A stretch of 64,000 bases of DNA from Brugia malayi (taxonomy: Eukaryota > Nematoda > Chromadorea > Rhabditida > Onchocercidae). Both the position numbers and the translations under genes were made by a program. The notes below the pieces were generated by a model. That model was not told the DNA's origin and did no database searches. It saw only the letters and a program-made list of their open reading frames with translations. This document shows positions 37,282-49,392 of the stretch, in pieces; position 1 is the stretch's first letter, and each line of letters begins with the position of its first letter. Location: the NCBI RefSeq assembly GCF_000002995.4, contig NW_025062475.1, forward strand, positions 5,832,187 through 5,896,186, written 5' to 3'.

Positions 37282-38488
37282 TTTATAAACAAATTTGTTG
37301 ACAATAACATATTTTAGCTGTGAAATTATGTTAAACTGTATGAATATTTATACACGGCATCACAGCTGCATTACATAGACATGTATCACAAATGTTTCCA
37401 AGTATTTCAGCATCCAATTAACTTTAAGCCAAGAATTAAATGTGGTGATGTGGTACCACTGATACAATGCCAGATTATCACTCTGTTTGTTGAACACGGT
37501 ACACTAAATATGCTATGGTGGTGAAAATTCCGAAGTGTTAGAGAGTGCTTGTTGTTCTTCAATTAAAGCGAAATTCATGTTGTTAAGCATGATAGGTATG
37601 ATCTAAACAGATTTCATCAGAAGACATCCGTAGTACGTCGAGAAACTTTTCTATTTTGTTGTTCATTTGTTTAAATATTACTTTTGTCTTTATCAGCAAC
37701 ATATGATGAGAATAATTATCATAGCTTTATATTCTAGTAATATTATCAGTCTTCAAATGTCTCATTTCTGTATGAATCATCTCTCCGCCAATTCAACCAA
37801 TACATGCACCAAAACGAAGAATTCCAGACATGAACGCAACACCGTTATGGCCCATATCTGCAGTGGTATTTGAGTCAGAAAGCACACAGTCAGTAATATA
37901 TTAGCGAAATTGCGACCTTCAGAATTTGGTAAGAATAAGGCCGGAAGGAATAGTACCAATGTGATCACGTTGAATGCTAATGCAAAGTAATCAAAGCATA
38001 AATGCATTCGGACGATTTGCTTATCAAAAGTTAACAGCGCACGAAGAAGACCAGTGGCGATCATCACGATTACCTGAGAGTGACCATGCATTGTAAATTA
38101 TCAGTGATATTTCCAAACAGATTAAAACTTCTCATTCTTAGGATCGATTAGGCATACAGTCGGTGTGTCTGCCTGTACATTTTTAATCAATCTATCATAG
38201 ATGCTTCTCACTCAGCATGCACTTTATTTGTTCTGCATTACTTCCAAGTATCATAGCCAAATTTGCTTGGAAACCTTAATGTGAAATACATACCAGGTCA
38301 TAAGCCAACATAATGTAGAGCAGTATGGTGTGTGTTGCAACTGAGTTGTAGGATATTTTGAGTGGTGGCCACAACCTGTAAAATCGCGGTGGACCAGAGA
38401 AAATACTGCTCCCAGATGCGTCAGGGGGGAATCGAACCCCCGTCGATTGCTTGGAAGGCAACCATGCTGACCATTACACCACTGACGC
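37282..38488 (-). repeat. Right arm of the 1.2 kb inverted duplication
   Basis: Reverse complement of 32248-33455 with two differences seen in 1.2 kb. This arm is the 3' part of the complete four-TM gene (introns 2 and 3, exons 3 and 4, 3' flank), so it is probably the source copy. The homology stops at 38488 at the tRNA 5' end and at 37282 in the 3' flank of the gene. The 317 bases between the coiled-coil stop and this arm hold that gene's 3' UTR and nothing else visible. Confidence 0.95.
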
Positions 38489-39699
38489 GTCAGAAATCTC
38501 TCTAGAAAGCCGTCTGAACAATCTCAAAATAAGTTCGAATTTGAAACAGTTTAACGTACTGAGAAAGTCCACCGCTGTGAAAACGTAGAATAATTGCAGT
38601 AAGTGTAGCGAGGACATAAATGTATTCGAAGATAGCAATGGCTGTACAGCCGCAGCGAATAAGACAAGAAGACGAGCAACACAATGGCTCCAATTCCAAA
38701 TGACGCTCGCAAATCCTGATGATTATTGCAAATGTTTACAGAAAAGGACCAACTACTGGCAGATTATAGTTCGAAAAATGAATAGATCTTATTGTGTAAA
38801 AATGAAATCAGCTAGAAAAAACATGAAAATGGTGTAAACACTTACTTGGGGTCAAGTGGTACAACCTTGTTATTCTTCCTTTGCCTGGAAGTCATCGTAT
38901 GATTTCCGCTTACCGGTATTCTTTGTGTCATTATCATCCGGTGTTTCGGGGAATTCTGTGACGATACTGCAGCAAAAAGGTGTATAAAAGGAAATTATAT
39001 GAGAGATGAAGTAGTTATTGCACTGTAACTGAATGTCTAAGTGCTATCAGTGCTCCCGAGGATTCTGTGAATGGAATGACCACCGAGATCATCAGATCCA
39101 TGGCCCTAATGAAGTCATTCCATATTTCGATTTAACCTCATAAATTTTGCACCTACGCCAAAGCTGAACATGATTTCATGAGATGAACTGCCTAAGATAG
39201 ACAAAACAGAACCTGAGTGACAACAATGGCAGTCGAAATGTCGTAACCACTTAAGCACTGACCAATGTGGAATCACAGGATAGTGCTCTACCCGTCCTCC
39301 AGACACTTCGGTAGATTTGATGTCATTATCTGACACTACCTGTTAATGCACATTGTTCATTATCTTTCTACTACCTGCATCATTCTTTTCTTCCTTAATC
39401 GTAATGAGATTTCGACCGTACCACTAATGAAAGTAGTGAAGTACAGTATCTTTGCTTCGATGAGTGAAGACAAAAGTCATTTAAGCATATATTGATTAAA
39501 TACTGTCATAACATATACTGAAATTGACTTTAAATTGATCAGACAGAAGCTAAACAACTCTGTATACATCACTGAAGTCTTAGCTAATAATAGATAAATG
39601 GCTGGATGGATAGAGAGACACACTTACTTGTTGAGTGGTTACTCTCGTGGCGTTCTTTTCATCTGTCACCGATTGTCCTTCTTCCCTTATCCAAAACAT
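37777..39699 (-). CDS. Four-TM nematode membrane protein; hosts a tRNA gene in an intron
   Basis: The core exons are 38715-38560, 38375-38294 and 38073-37777, preceded by 38966-38846. Two 5' exons (39699-39628, and 39339-39213 whose donor is uncertain) keep phase, giving 284 aa; starting instead at the ATG at 38931 gives 206 aa. A TTTTAG acceptor seven bases before the ATG at 39699 fits a trans-spliced leader. The N-terminal ~110 residues are polar and presumably cytosolic. A cysteine-rich stretch (CCSSSCLIRCGC) then leads into four hydrophobic helices with a conserved-looking central DKQIVRMHLCFDY. The layout recalls small LAPTM/MTP-like tetraspan proteins of nematodes, but I cannot assign a family firmly. 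tRNA-Gly lies in the intron between 38560 and 38375 on the same strand. The last two exons are duplicated in inverted orientation at 32361-32959. Confidence 0.8.
38417..38488 (-). tRNA. tRNA-Gly (anticodon TCC), right-arm copy
   Basis: Same 72-base cloverleaf as 32248-32319, in reverse orientation. It sits within an intron of the four-TM protein gene, in the same transcriptional direction. Its 5' flank (beyond 38488) is not shared with the other copy. Confidence 0.97.
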
Positions 39700-40626
39700 T
39701 CAGCGCCTAAAATAATGCCAGCCATATAACAAACATAAAATGACAACAAATAATAATGACAATGATCATATAAAGGCAATCGTCACAATCCATAAATCAT
39801 TCTCACATTCTTCACTTCAGGAAATTTTCCAGAATCCTTGCTTCTCTTATACTTAATAGAAATTAATAAATAACAAATGACTTGGACAATTCTCTGCTAT
39901 CTTCTCTGATACATTTGACAATGTTAAGCTTAACAACTGTTTATATTAATTCTAAATAGCGAAGTTAGGCTGGATAGAATGAGAATATAACCACTGAGCT
40001 AAAAGCTTAATGGTTATAAAAATACATTTCCGGAATCAAATGGATTATTAGAAGCCATAAGGCAATTCACGCTTTAGTTAGTCCCTGAAACGGAAATATT
40101 TCGCCTTTGAAAAAATTTTATTGGTATTTGTGAATCATTCAATCTGCTGCCATATTTCAAATTTTCTCCATATAATCTTTTCATTTATGCACAGAATTGC
40201 AAAAAACCAGCAATAAATTGCATAAATTGCTCCTTTCATTTATAAATTTAATAAAAAGTAAATCCACCAAACATCACAAGAAATAACTAATCTTAAATGA
40301 TCAAATTATTGTTTGATGATTATTGTGTGTATGATTAGCGAGATTCGCATACAACAAGATTGCCATACAGAACGAGATTGTCTCCATTAAAATGAAATGT
40401 CAGCTATAAAGAAAACAGAGAAGCAATTTAATGATAGCTTTTTATATGGAATATTTAAAACTAGAGATATAAAATACAGTTTTTGTAAACTATCCGAAAG
40501 TATTTCATAAAGAAGTTTTGATAGAGAAAATTGAAGATTGAGAATAACATTAAAATGTATGTGATAGATATGAGCATTGCTTTATCATTTTTGTTTACCA
40601 CTTTTAGTTAGAATAGGAAAAAATTG

Positions 40627-40677
40627 AAAATATTTAAATAGAAATCTGTAGACGGAAATATTTAAATAGAAATCTGT
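40627..40677. repeat. 28-bp direct repeat, two copies
   Basis: AAATATTTAAATAGAAATCT followed by GT occurs twice, 28 bases apart. Confidence 0.7.
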
Positions 40678-42813
40678 CAACAATATTATTTAATTATTTT
40701 AAATCCATTTCTATTCCAAAAACAACTTCCGTTTGGTGGCATATCTATGTCATCATGCAAGCAACATTTTCTTTTTTTTGATAATTTAAATAATATACTT
40801 GATAAAAATGTATACTTCAAATGTTAGCTAAGTTATAAAATGACAATTCATTGTCAACCATATTTTATTTAATCACATTTAAGAAAATAATTCACTATCA
40901 TAATTTAATCATTAATCCAATTGTTATCACTTTACAAACATGATATTTTGTTGAACAAGTAAAAGCCATTTCTATTGCAAAAATAATTTCCAAATGATTA
41001 TATAAAATTAATGCATTATCATTTTTTCACTGACTTGTATCATATTGTGTGGATTTTGACAGCTTTTAATTATATCCCTTTTCCATATAATATGATAGTA
41101 TGAAAAAATACATGTTCTACTGAAGTGGAATTATGTTCTTTTTTTCATAGATTTTGATTTCGATTCAAATAGATAAAAGTGAAACGATATGAAAGGATAT
41201 TTATTGCTTATATCCTCAATTTCACGAATTTGAATGAAAGTAAAGATAAGACGAAAAGTCTTTATGCGATTCATCGTTACTTGTTTCTAATTCTTCATTA
41301 GTATCTATCTTCTTGAGAATATTTAATCTTTAAGAGTACTTCTTTCGATGTTGCTCTATTCAACAACTGCACTTTGGCTGGTAGTGTCGTCTGAGAGAAG
41401 AGTAAGTTGATGACAAACAGATCGAGAAGGAATTTGGACTCGCAGAGTACCCACATATGATAATGTCATCGGTTAAGATTAAATAGATGAACTGAAGTAA
41501 GTAAAGCATATGCCAGATAATATAGTTAAAGACATGGTGAAACACAAAGTTTTATAAAGTGCAATAATGCTCAAATGGAAGCTTTTTATGTCATATTGGT
41601 TAGAATTAAAGACCAAAGGTCAAGTAGTTTTTGATCTGTTCAGTTCGTATTATTTCTCATATTATTTTCTAATATATTCTTCAACTGATAGCTTATGAGT
41701 GCTCTTTTAAATTCACGAAACAAGCATAAAATAACGCATAACTGGATTTAAAGTTATTGCTGCTACCTCGGGTACTCTTGAAGAAGTATAAGTAATATAG
41801 TAGGACCGATAGATATTGTGAGGGATAAGAAATCATTTTTCAAGCACTTAATTTGATGCATTAATAAAGACGAATGTTACACACCAATTGATAATTAGTG
41901 GAACTTCACAAATGAAAGGATGAATTGAAATATTTCAGTTTTGTTAATTACTGCTTTCTGGCATATACCCATAGTTATTCTTGCTATTATGAGAAAAGGT
42001 TTCAACATTGGTGAAATGATGCTTGAAAAGATGAAACAAATTTTAAAAGTTGGAATGATACAAAAAATGTAAAAAAAAAATAAAATTCTTTAACTTGATA
42101 TTGATATCGAATATCAGTAACTGCGAAATAAATTTTGCGGTATTGAATAATCCTGTCTATATTGTTTAATAAAATATAATATGGATGCTTACTAGATATT
42201 GTTGAAAAAAATTCTTCAATTTTTGATTTGGAAATATTAGTTAATTTTGTTCTTTATTCGAGTTGATTTTATCCTTGATTAGCATTCCGATATTAAAAAT
42301 TTTGTAAAACTTATTATTTTTTGGCTTTTATTTTAATAACGCTAGCTAATTTTCAACTGCAAATATATTGGCTTATTTCCGATATTTATCTCTAGACAAT
42401 GTTGGAAATCTTAATTATATTTCAGTTAATATATCGTAATTCCAACTATTCTTCTTTCCTTTTATTTTTTAAATCAATTTCTACACATAATAACTGATCA
42501 GGTGATAAAATAACACTGATAGCATTTAATGATTTTCAGATTCCGATGGCAAATAAATTAAAAGGCTTCAATCTTACAATCAATTCATATTCCTGGAAAT
42601 ATTGAGTTTAGGATTGATCTGAACTCCTAAAATTTCGTCTCGTCTGGTGTGTTTTTAAGTTGATATTGAACTAGCTTCATTAAGAGTGATTATAATAGCT
42701 TATCCCATAGATAAATCTATTTCTTATCACATCTACTATGGAATTATTTGGAACTGTAATATTTTTTATACTATCAAGCAAGAAAGTGAGATTTTAAAAT
42801 TTATTCACTTTTT

Positions 42814-42815
<2 letters not shown>

Positions 42816-42855
<40 letters not shown>
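42816..42855. repeat. T40 homopolymer
   Basis: Forty consecutive T residues on the plus strand, the longest homopolymer in the window. Its length is likely polymorphic or an assembly estimate. A poly-A tail of an inserted minus-strand retroelement is possible, but no element body is visible beside it. Confidence 0.9.
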
Positions 42856-42856
<1 letters not shown>

Positions 42857-43148
42857 TACTATTTTAGAATAGTACTGTTTCAGGGATATGACAATAAGAG
42901 TATGCGAATGAAGTCGAGTTATCTTCATTTCATGTATCTCCTGTAATGGAAATATGAAGCAAATATGGTAAGTTTAGAAAGGCATTCGTGATTGATATAT
43001 CTTTTAACGATTTTAAAAGTGATAAAGACTGATAGGATGATACATTGGGATAGTGATAAGAGAGTCTGTGCTTTAAAGGTTGGTAGTTTAAACACCTATT
43101 TGATATGCACATCAAATTTTATTGTCTGATAAAGAATTCCATTCAAAT

Positions 43149-46100
43149 TTATGAAAGTCTCTGATTAGACAAATGGAAATCCATATCAGTTCGAATGAAA
43201 TTATCTGTTCCAATAAAGGAAGCATTGCTTGATAATGCCAAACGAGGTATTATCACTTCTGTTACATTAATAGTATGCTCCCAAAGTTTCAATTCTTTCA
43301 ATACGTTCTTCGTCACATTTGTTAAGTCATTCAATATCCTGGAGAAAAAAAAAAAGAGATAATTAAATCAGTCCATTAACAACTTTAAAACCAACTCACA
43401 ACTATCATTTATCGAAAAATTTAAGATTTGGCTCCTGTCATAATTCCATCCCAATGATAAAACAACAAGAGTTTTTGGCCTCAATATATACATTTGACCT
43501 CTTTTGCTATTTATTAATATCGTCAAAATGTCAGACGAACAGAATTTTTGGCTCTTAGCTAGATGATGAATCTTACCAACAAATATCAATTACTTTTTTG
43601 CTCTTTTTTTTGAATTACATTTGTCTGAAACAAATAGCCATATTTTTCTAACCTTTTCTTTCCTAAGTTTGTGATATATTTTTAATTGTTAACATGGCTT
43701 ACATCTGATTCAAATTGTCAACTTTGTTTGTTGTTATCATCATTTTTTCAGTGTCTATAGTAATTCCTCGTTGTGTTATTGCCACATTTAACGAGCTTTT
43801 TGTATGAATAGCTGAAAAATTTGTTCCTTAAGAACTGAAGAAATGTCCCTCTCACTTCCCGATATTTTCCAGTGGAGCATGGTTGATGCCATCTAATGTG
43901 TAAATGCAATTGAAACTCTAAAGCCGATCTTTTTTGCACATTTCAATTGACACACTGAACAATTTGCAGAACCGTTTACGTAATATGAGAAAGGTTAAGC
44001 GTTTTTACAGGTGAAGACATCGGTAAGCTTTGATAGTAATGACAAGGAGGAGTGGGTCAAAAGGATGGAAATAGTATGCGTTCCTTTGTTATTCAGTTAA
44101 CTGTTTCAAGTTCATCTTTGTGGAGTAAATTGAAATGTGAAAATAGGAACATTGATGAATGGTCAAACAGTTAGCTCTGTCAATAACTCTGTCAATACAC
44201 TTAGCTCCGTCAAACTAGATTTCTTATATATATATATAGATTTCCTGCTTTATATATTGGACATAAATTTTTCTGAACAAAGTAGTCCTTTTTATCGATC
44301 AACATCACAAACTACTGAATTACTTAGATTATAAAAATGTAAAAATTTACTTAGCTCCGTCAATTTAAGACTGTCTGAATTTTTTGGCGATCGATAAAAA
44401 ACGATTTTCATGCTTGTTTCTATATAAATTCCATTTTCGGCACGTAGAAGCGGTGCTTTCATCAATTGAATGTCCAGCTCAACTTTATTCAGATCATTAA
44501 CTCTCCCGGTGCAGTTCCTTGTTTTTGTACAACTGCAAGTCATAAATTATTTAGAGTTGTACTTGCTAAAATGGATTTATATTTCAGAACAAAAATAATT
44601 GTTCTAAAAGAATTTAAAATATTTTTTAATAAATAACAAGCAAATAAGTGATTTCAGAAAATGGAAATGATGTATCTTGAATTATTTAATTATTGAAGTA
44701 TAAGACATATTTCATTTCTTGGAGTTCAATTCATTGATACTTACTTTACATTGAACAAATCGCGGAATCGTCTAGTATCGATGTTATCTGAGATATACAC
44801 ATGATGGTTCACTGCTTCATACCATGTCTTTAGATAACAATTTATCATAGGCTCACCAAACCACAATACGATCATATGATTCGAAATGATTTGTCCTAGA
44901 AAATAGCGGATATTTAAGAAATGAAATGTTAATTCTGCCAAATAGTCTCTGATAGGAAATGATATTTTCTTTCACATTTTAAAAAACAACAATTAAAATA
45001 AAATGAGGGAAAAAGTAGAGACAGGAGAGAATAACAAGAGATTTTAGTAACAAGTAAGGATTGCATCCAGAATATTTGAAACAAAAGTGGCATTTTTTGT
45101 TGCATTCAAGAAACAAAAAGTGAAAAGTATGGTTGAAGTAAAAAAACTCTATAACATAAAAGAGACCCGTGAAGAACTACAATCATATTACATTCAATCT
45201 TACGAGGAGCAAACTGAGAATGCTAATTGTCGAATCTTTTATTCAATTCGCTGCTATAAAGACATAAATGTGTCGCAGTTATAAGTTGAAGCAATTTGAT
45301 TTCAGATAAAATGGAGAGATGACACTTACGATTATTGTTTATTGATTTTCCTTCTGATTGTAAATAACATTTTCTTCTTCCAAAAGTTGCATAAACAGAA
45401 AAATCGAACTGAATGAAATTTTTTGTGATCTTGGGATCTTCCTGTAATTATTGACTTTTCATTGAGTGAACCTTTCCAAAAGTTTAGAAGATTACATCAG
45501 ATCGGGTCCAAATTAATGATAAATCACTAATTCTAAACCTTTTGTTCTTAATAATTTTAGCCTCACAATGTTAATGAAAAAAAACTACAACAAGTTTTTG
45601 AAGGTACCAGCAGATGATAACTGAGATATACATTATCGACCACGTTGGTTTGTGCTTTTATTGACCACAAATCTTTGTTTAAATGCTCAATGTTATCTCG
45701 TACATTTTTACAAACCTGAAAGTACTGAACTGTGAGTAATTCAGCGCATCGATATTTTATACAGTAAAGCATATTCATATTCCTGAAAGTCTGGTAATAT
45801 ACCGAGGAAAATGAATGATAATCTAGAATCCTGATCATCAGATGGATGTGAAAGAAGGATAAGTAAGTTTGGACTTTCTCATAATTGCTTTATTCCTTTG
45901 ATTTTTTCCTACTGTTACAGTTCTGAAATACCAAATGCCATAGGAAGCGGAGGTAATACCAATTGAACATTCCCGGTGTGTCGTAAAATAAAACGGTTTC
46001 AATCCTTTTATTTTATGGTTTTAACACAGAATTCTTTAAAACAATATTTGGATTTAATAGTAGTGAAATTAACTCATCTATTTTTACTGCTATTCAACAA

Positions 46101-47243
46101 AATTAAAATTGACCAACATCTTTTTCTATTGATCTTTTGATATCATTTTCAGCACCACTCGTGAAATAATTTGCAATCCAACTTCCTATTCCTCCATATA
46201 ATTTCAAATTTAGATTTCCAATCTTCAGTTGGCATTCTTCGAAATGTAACTGAAGTTTTCCTTTCTGTGACAGCATATTTACCCGCGTCAGTGTTTTGAT
46301 ACCACTGATTTTAACTGATAAATCACCCGAGATATACATCTAGACAAATTCAAAATAATATTAATAAATAAAATGTCTGGCAACAGGAATATGAATGAAA
46401 CAGTGTAATCAACATACTTCATTTACTATAGCGATTAAAGGAAATCATTAATTAATGCTCAAATATACATTGAGCATCATCAATAAATCTAATTATTAGT
46501 GATGACATTCCTGAAATTCATTTGGAAAAACTAAGACTGAAATTTAAAACTGAAATTTATTTGGAAAAAGTTATAACTTACAGTCCAAAGAATTCTATAT
46601 GCAGCGTCCCAGGAACCACTTATTGCAACCGAGCCACCGCTGGTGCTGAATATGAGACCATTTGGAGCAACCAAAGAAATCCTAATATCAGGGCTTTCAA
46701 ATGACTCCACTTTTAACTTTTTTATCTCAACTGATCCTGACCCAAACGATACGGTCTGTGAGGGTAATGCCAGCGTTTTCATTTTGTTTTGCAACTAAAT
46801 TGAGCTTTAAAATATTTTAACACTAAAACACATAACAATGGAAATTTTCGAAATTATAAATGACAAAAGTTATTTGCTAAACAAGGCAGATGCTGTAACA
46901 TTCTTCACACTTTTGCTTTTTTTTTTGATTTGATCTGAATGATATGTCGGGCATCAAAGATTCGCGACAGAGCCAAGAAAGTCTTTGGATATTATCTCTT
47001 TATCACTTCATATTGCTGTTTGTTTTCTAATATTATTATCTAAGAGACGTTATTAGCCGAAAGATAAAAGAGGTGAACTTTTCAAAATCTCTCCCAACAT
47101 TAAGAAATCCTAAAACTCACGACATTCTTTGCAAATGAAGCTGAGAATAAGAAAGTTTTCTGGTTGAACCTTGCGCGTAGTGTAGTCTCGCTGCTACTGT
47201 AACTGATGAAAACTTGAACAAGTAATAAGAACTTCACTCTCAT
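43149..47243 (-). CDS. LBP/BPI-family lipid-binding protein, downstream paralogue
   Basis: Nine exons in phase: 47243-47121, 46794-46582, 46339-46118, 45715-45608, 45441-45330, 44895-44745, 44532-44351, 43558-43396, 43338-43149; 487 aa. A signal peptide (MRVKFLLLVQVFISYSSS) makes it secreted. The N-terminal barrel carries FSTSGGSVAISGSW and MYISGDLSVKI, the usual BPI-fold beta signature. The family's conserved disulfide is represented by VCKNVRDN in exon 4 and GRRKCYLQ in exon 5. The C-terminal barrel starts near ISNHMIVLWFGE. Family members bind lipopolysaccharide or lipids; the ligand here is unknown. A CTTCAG acceptor 12 bases before the ATG suggests trans-splicing. Exon 8 (163 bases) is longer than its counterpart in the neighbouring copy and its ends are the least certain. 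The C-terminal strands are more diverged than in the neighbour. Confidence 0.87.
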
Positions 47244-47256
47244 TATATTATTTCCT

Positions 47257-48404
47257 GAAGGATTTTGATATTTGTTCCATAACTTTAATGATTACATCTT
47301 ATTCGAACGGTTAGTTCACGACAGCAACCATCAAAATATTGTTGGCTGAGCAAATTTGTCTCACTTACACAACATTCTAAATCTTATTTTCATGATCATC
47401 TAAGCTAATGACTCTAATTAATGACTGATAGAATTCTCGTATCGCATCCATTTTTATTTGAAACTCTTTCAATTCACTCAAATGGATAACATCTACCTTT
47501 TTACCTGCTATCTTAATATCTTCTTTTAGGAAAACCGTAGTCTTCTTCATTGCAATTTGTTTCGTCTAACTGAAGCAATCTTATCCACAAATAAAAATTG
47601 CTGATGTCGGTTTACAAAGTACCAGTATTGAAGTTAGTGGTATGTCTCATTACTTTACATACCAAAAGTAAGTGCAAAAGCAATAATAGAAACAATTCGT
47701 ACTGACTGTTGAGATGAGATATACATTGAAATTCAATAATTAAAATTTAATTAAAAACGGAATAAAATAGTTTTTAGTCAACTACGCAGTACTTTTTTAT
47801 TGTGTAACAAAAAAGAAAATGGTATGTACGGGTTAAAGAGATATACATTTTAATATATGATGCCAGCGTTAATGAATTCACTTCAGAAATAAATATTCAA
47901 ATAGTGAGTATATAAATATAAATGACACCTGTCAAATATCACACGTTAGTTAAATAGTTATATCGGAAGAAACATTGTAGCTATCAAATTGAGAAGATGT
48001 CAAATTTCATTCCTCCTAAACTTTAAAAATTGTTTGGCAAACAAAATTCATCTAAAAAATTTTTTTCTATGATTAAGAATTGTGAAAAAAAAAAAAAAAA
48101 ACAGTAACAGTGCTGCTTGTTCATCATATTTAGATGAAAAGCTTTGATTGGACCGAATTACAATTGAAGTCAATTGCTAATACCTGCTGCTGAACTTCCT
48201 GGTTCCATATTTAGAAAGCATTTTTGAAATTTTCTTCATACACTGCAACAAATAACTTAAATATGATGCCAAAAAAAGTTGAAAACTTCAAAAATGATTG
48301 AATTTAACTGAAATTACATATGTTATGGGAAAATTATCTGTTATAAATTTTATTAGACTAACGATGACCCGAACAACCGATCTTCTACAGCAAAACAAAT
48401 ATTT

Positions 48405-48442
<38 letters not shown>

Positions 48443-49392
48443 TATATAGACAGGCATATTTTTAATTGAATGCACTTTCGTGATTTTCAGCATAAACTTC
48501 ATCTCTGTGGTTGAATTTTATCTATAAAAGATATCCCAGTCATTTCACGATTACATGATGAGATTACTTTTTTGAGAAGTCTATGAATAATGTGATATTA
48601 TGCTGGTCTTTATGAAGAATGATGCTGAATCTATTTCATTGTATTGTATAAATCGTAACTTGAAGAAACAACTTTGACAAATCCAACTGATTTCTTCCGC
48701 TTACAACGCATTATATCACCCGTAATTTTAATAGCACTAAAATTATGCGTAAAAATTAGTGCGTAAAAATTAACCGTTGATGCACTCAAATGAAATTTCT
48801 ATTTGCTTCGCAAGGTTTTGTTTCTGCAATGAACTTCCTGTCCATTCAATCCTACTTAAATTCATTGACTTAGGAAATTACTTGCATCATAGGCGGACAG
48901 AGTAGATGATTACTTCCATATCAGTTCAACTTAAAAATAACCATTTATTGGAAATGATTTGTTGCAAGAATGACTGCCTTATTTCGTATTTCTTAAAGAA
49001 TAAATCGATAGTGTGCAGGTGCAATTGAAAATATCACTTTTAAACTTTTCTATTAATTCTCAAATTTTTCTATTCATAGGAATTTTTGCGAGGAAAATTT
49101 TCAAACAAGAAAAAGCACTTTGAAACATTTCATATTTGCAATTCTCTTTACCAATGAAAATTAAAAAGAATAATTTATTGTATAGTTTTTGCGAAATTCA
49201 ATGAATAATGCTTGCTTTCAAGTGAAGCATTTATTCTTCAATATTTAATTCTCTTCATTCCTTTCATACATCTCATAACTTTTAATTGTTTCGATGCATC
49301 CCAGAAAATATTCAAATGTCAAATGACTTTCCTTTTTATCAACATTTCATTAAAGCACAATTCTGCGAAAAAATGCATAAAAGTTTTAAATT
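47257..49392. other. Intergenic region between the two BPI-family genes
   Basis: 2.1 kb holding the 3' UTR of the upstream copy and the promoter of the downstream copy. A (CA)n microsatellite of about 15 units lies at 48407-48448. No further exon was recognised. Confidence 0.6.
48407..48448. repeat. (CA)n microsatellite
   Basis: ACATA followed by about 15 CA units and CATACATATATA. Confidence 0.9.

Larger units (their letters stand above)
39707..43148. other. Intergenic region
   Basis: 3.4 kb between the start of the four-TM gene and the end of the downstream BPI-family gene. Only short repeats were seen: a 28-bp direct repeat at 40627-40677 and a T40 tract at 42816-42855. No exon chain was recognised. 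Confidence 0.6.

Noticed and set aside
42686..42946. 86-codon plus-strand frame with a poly-phenylalanine run
   Set aside because: It is held open by the T40 homopolymer and is not coding.
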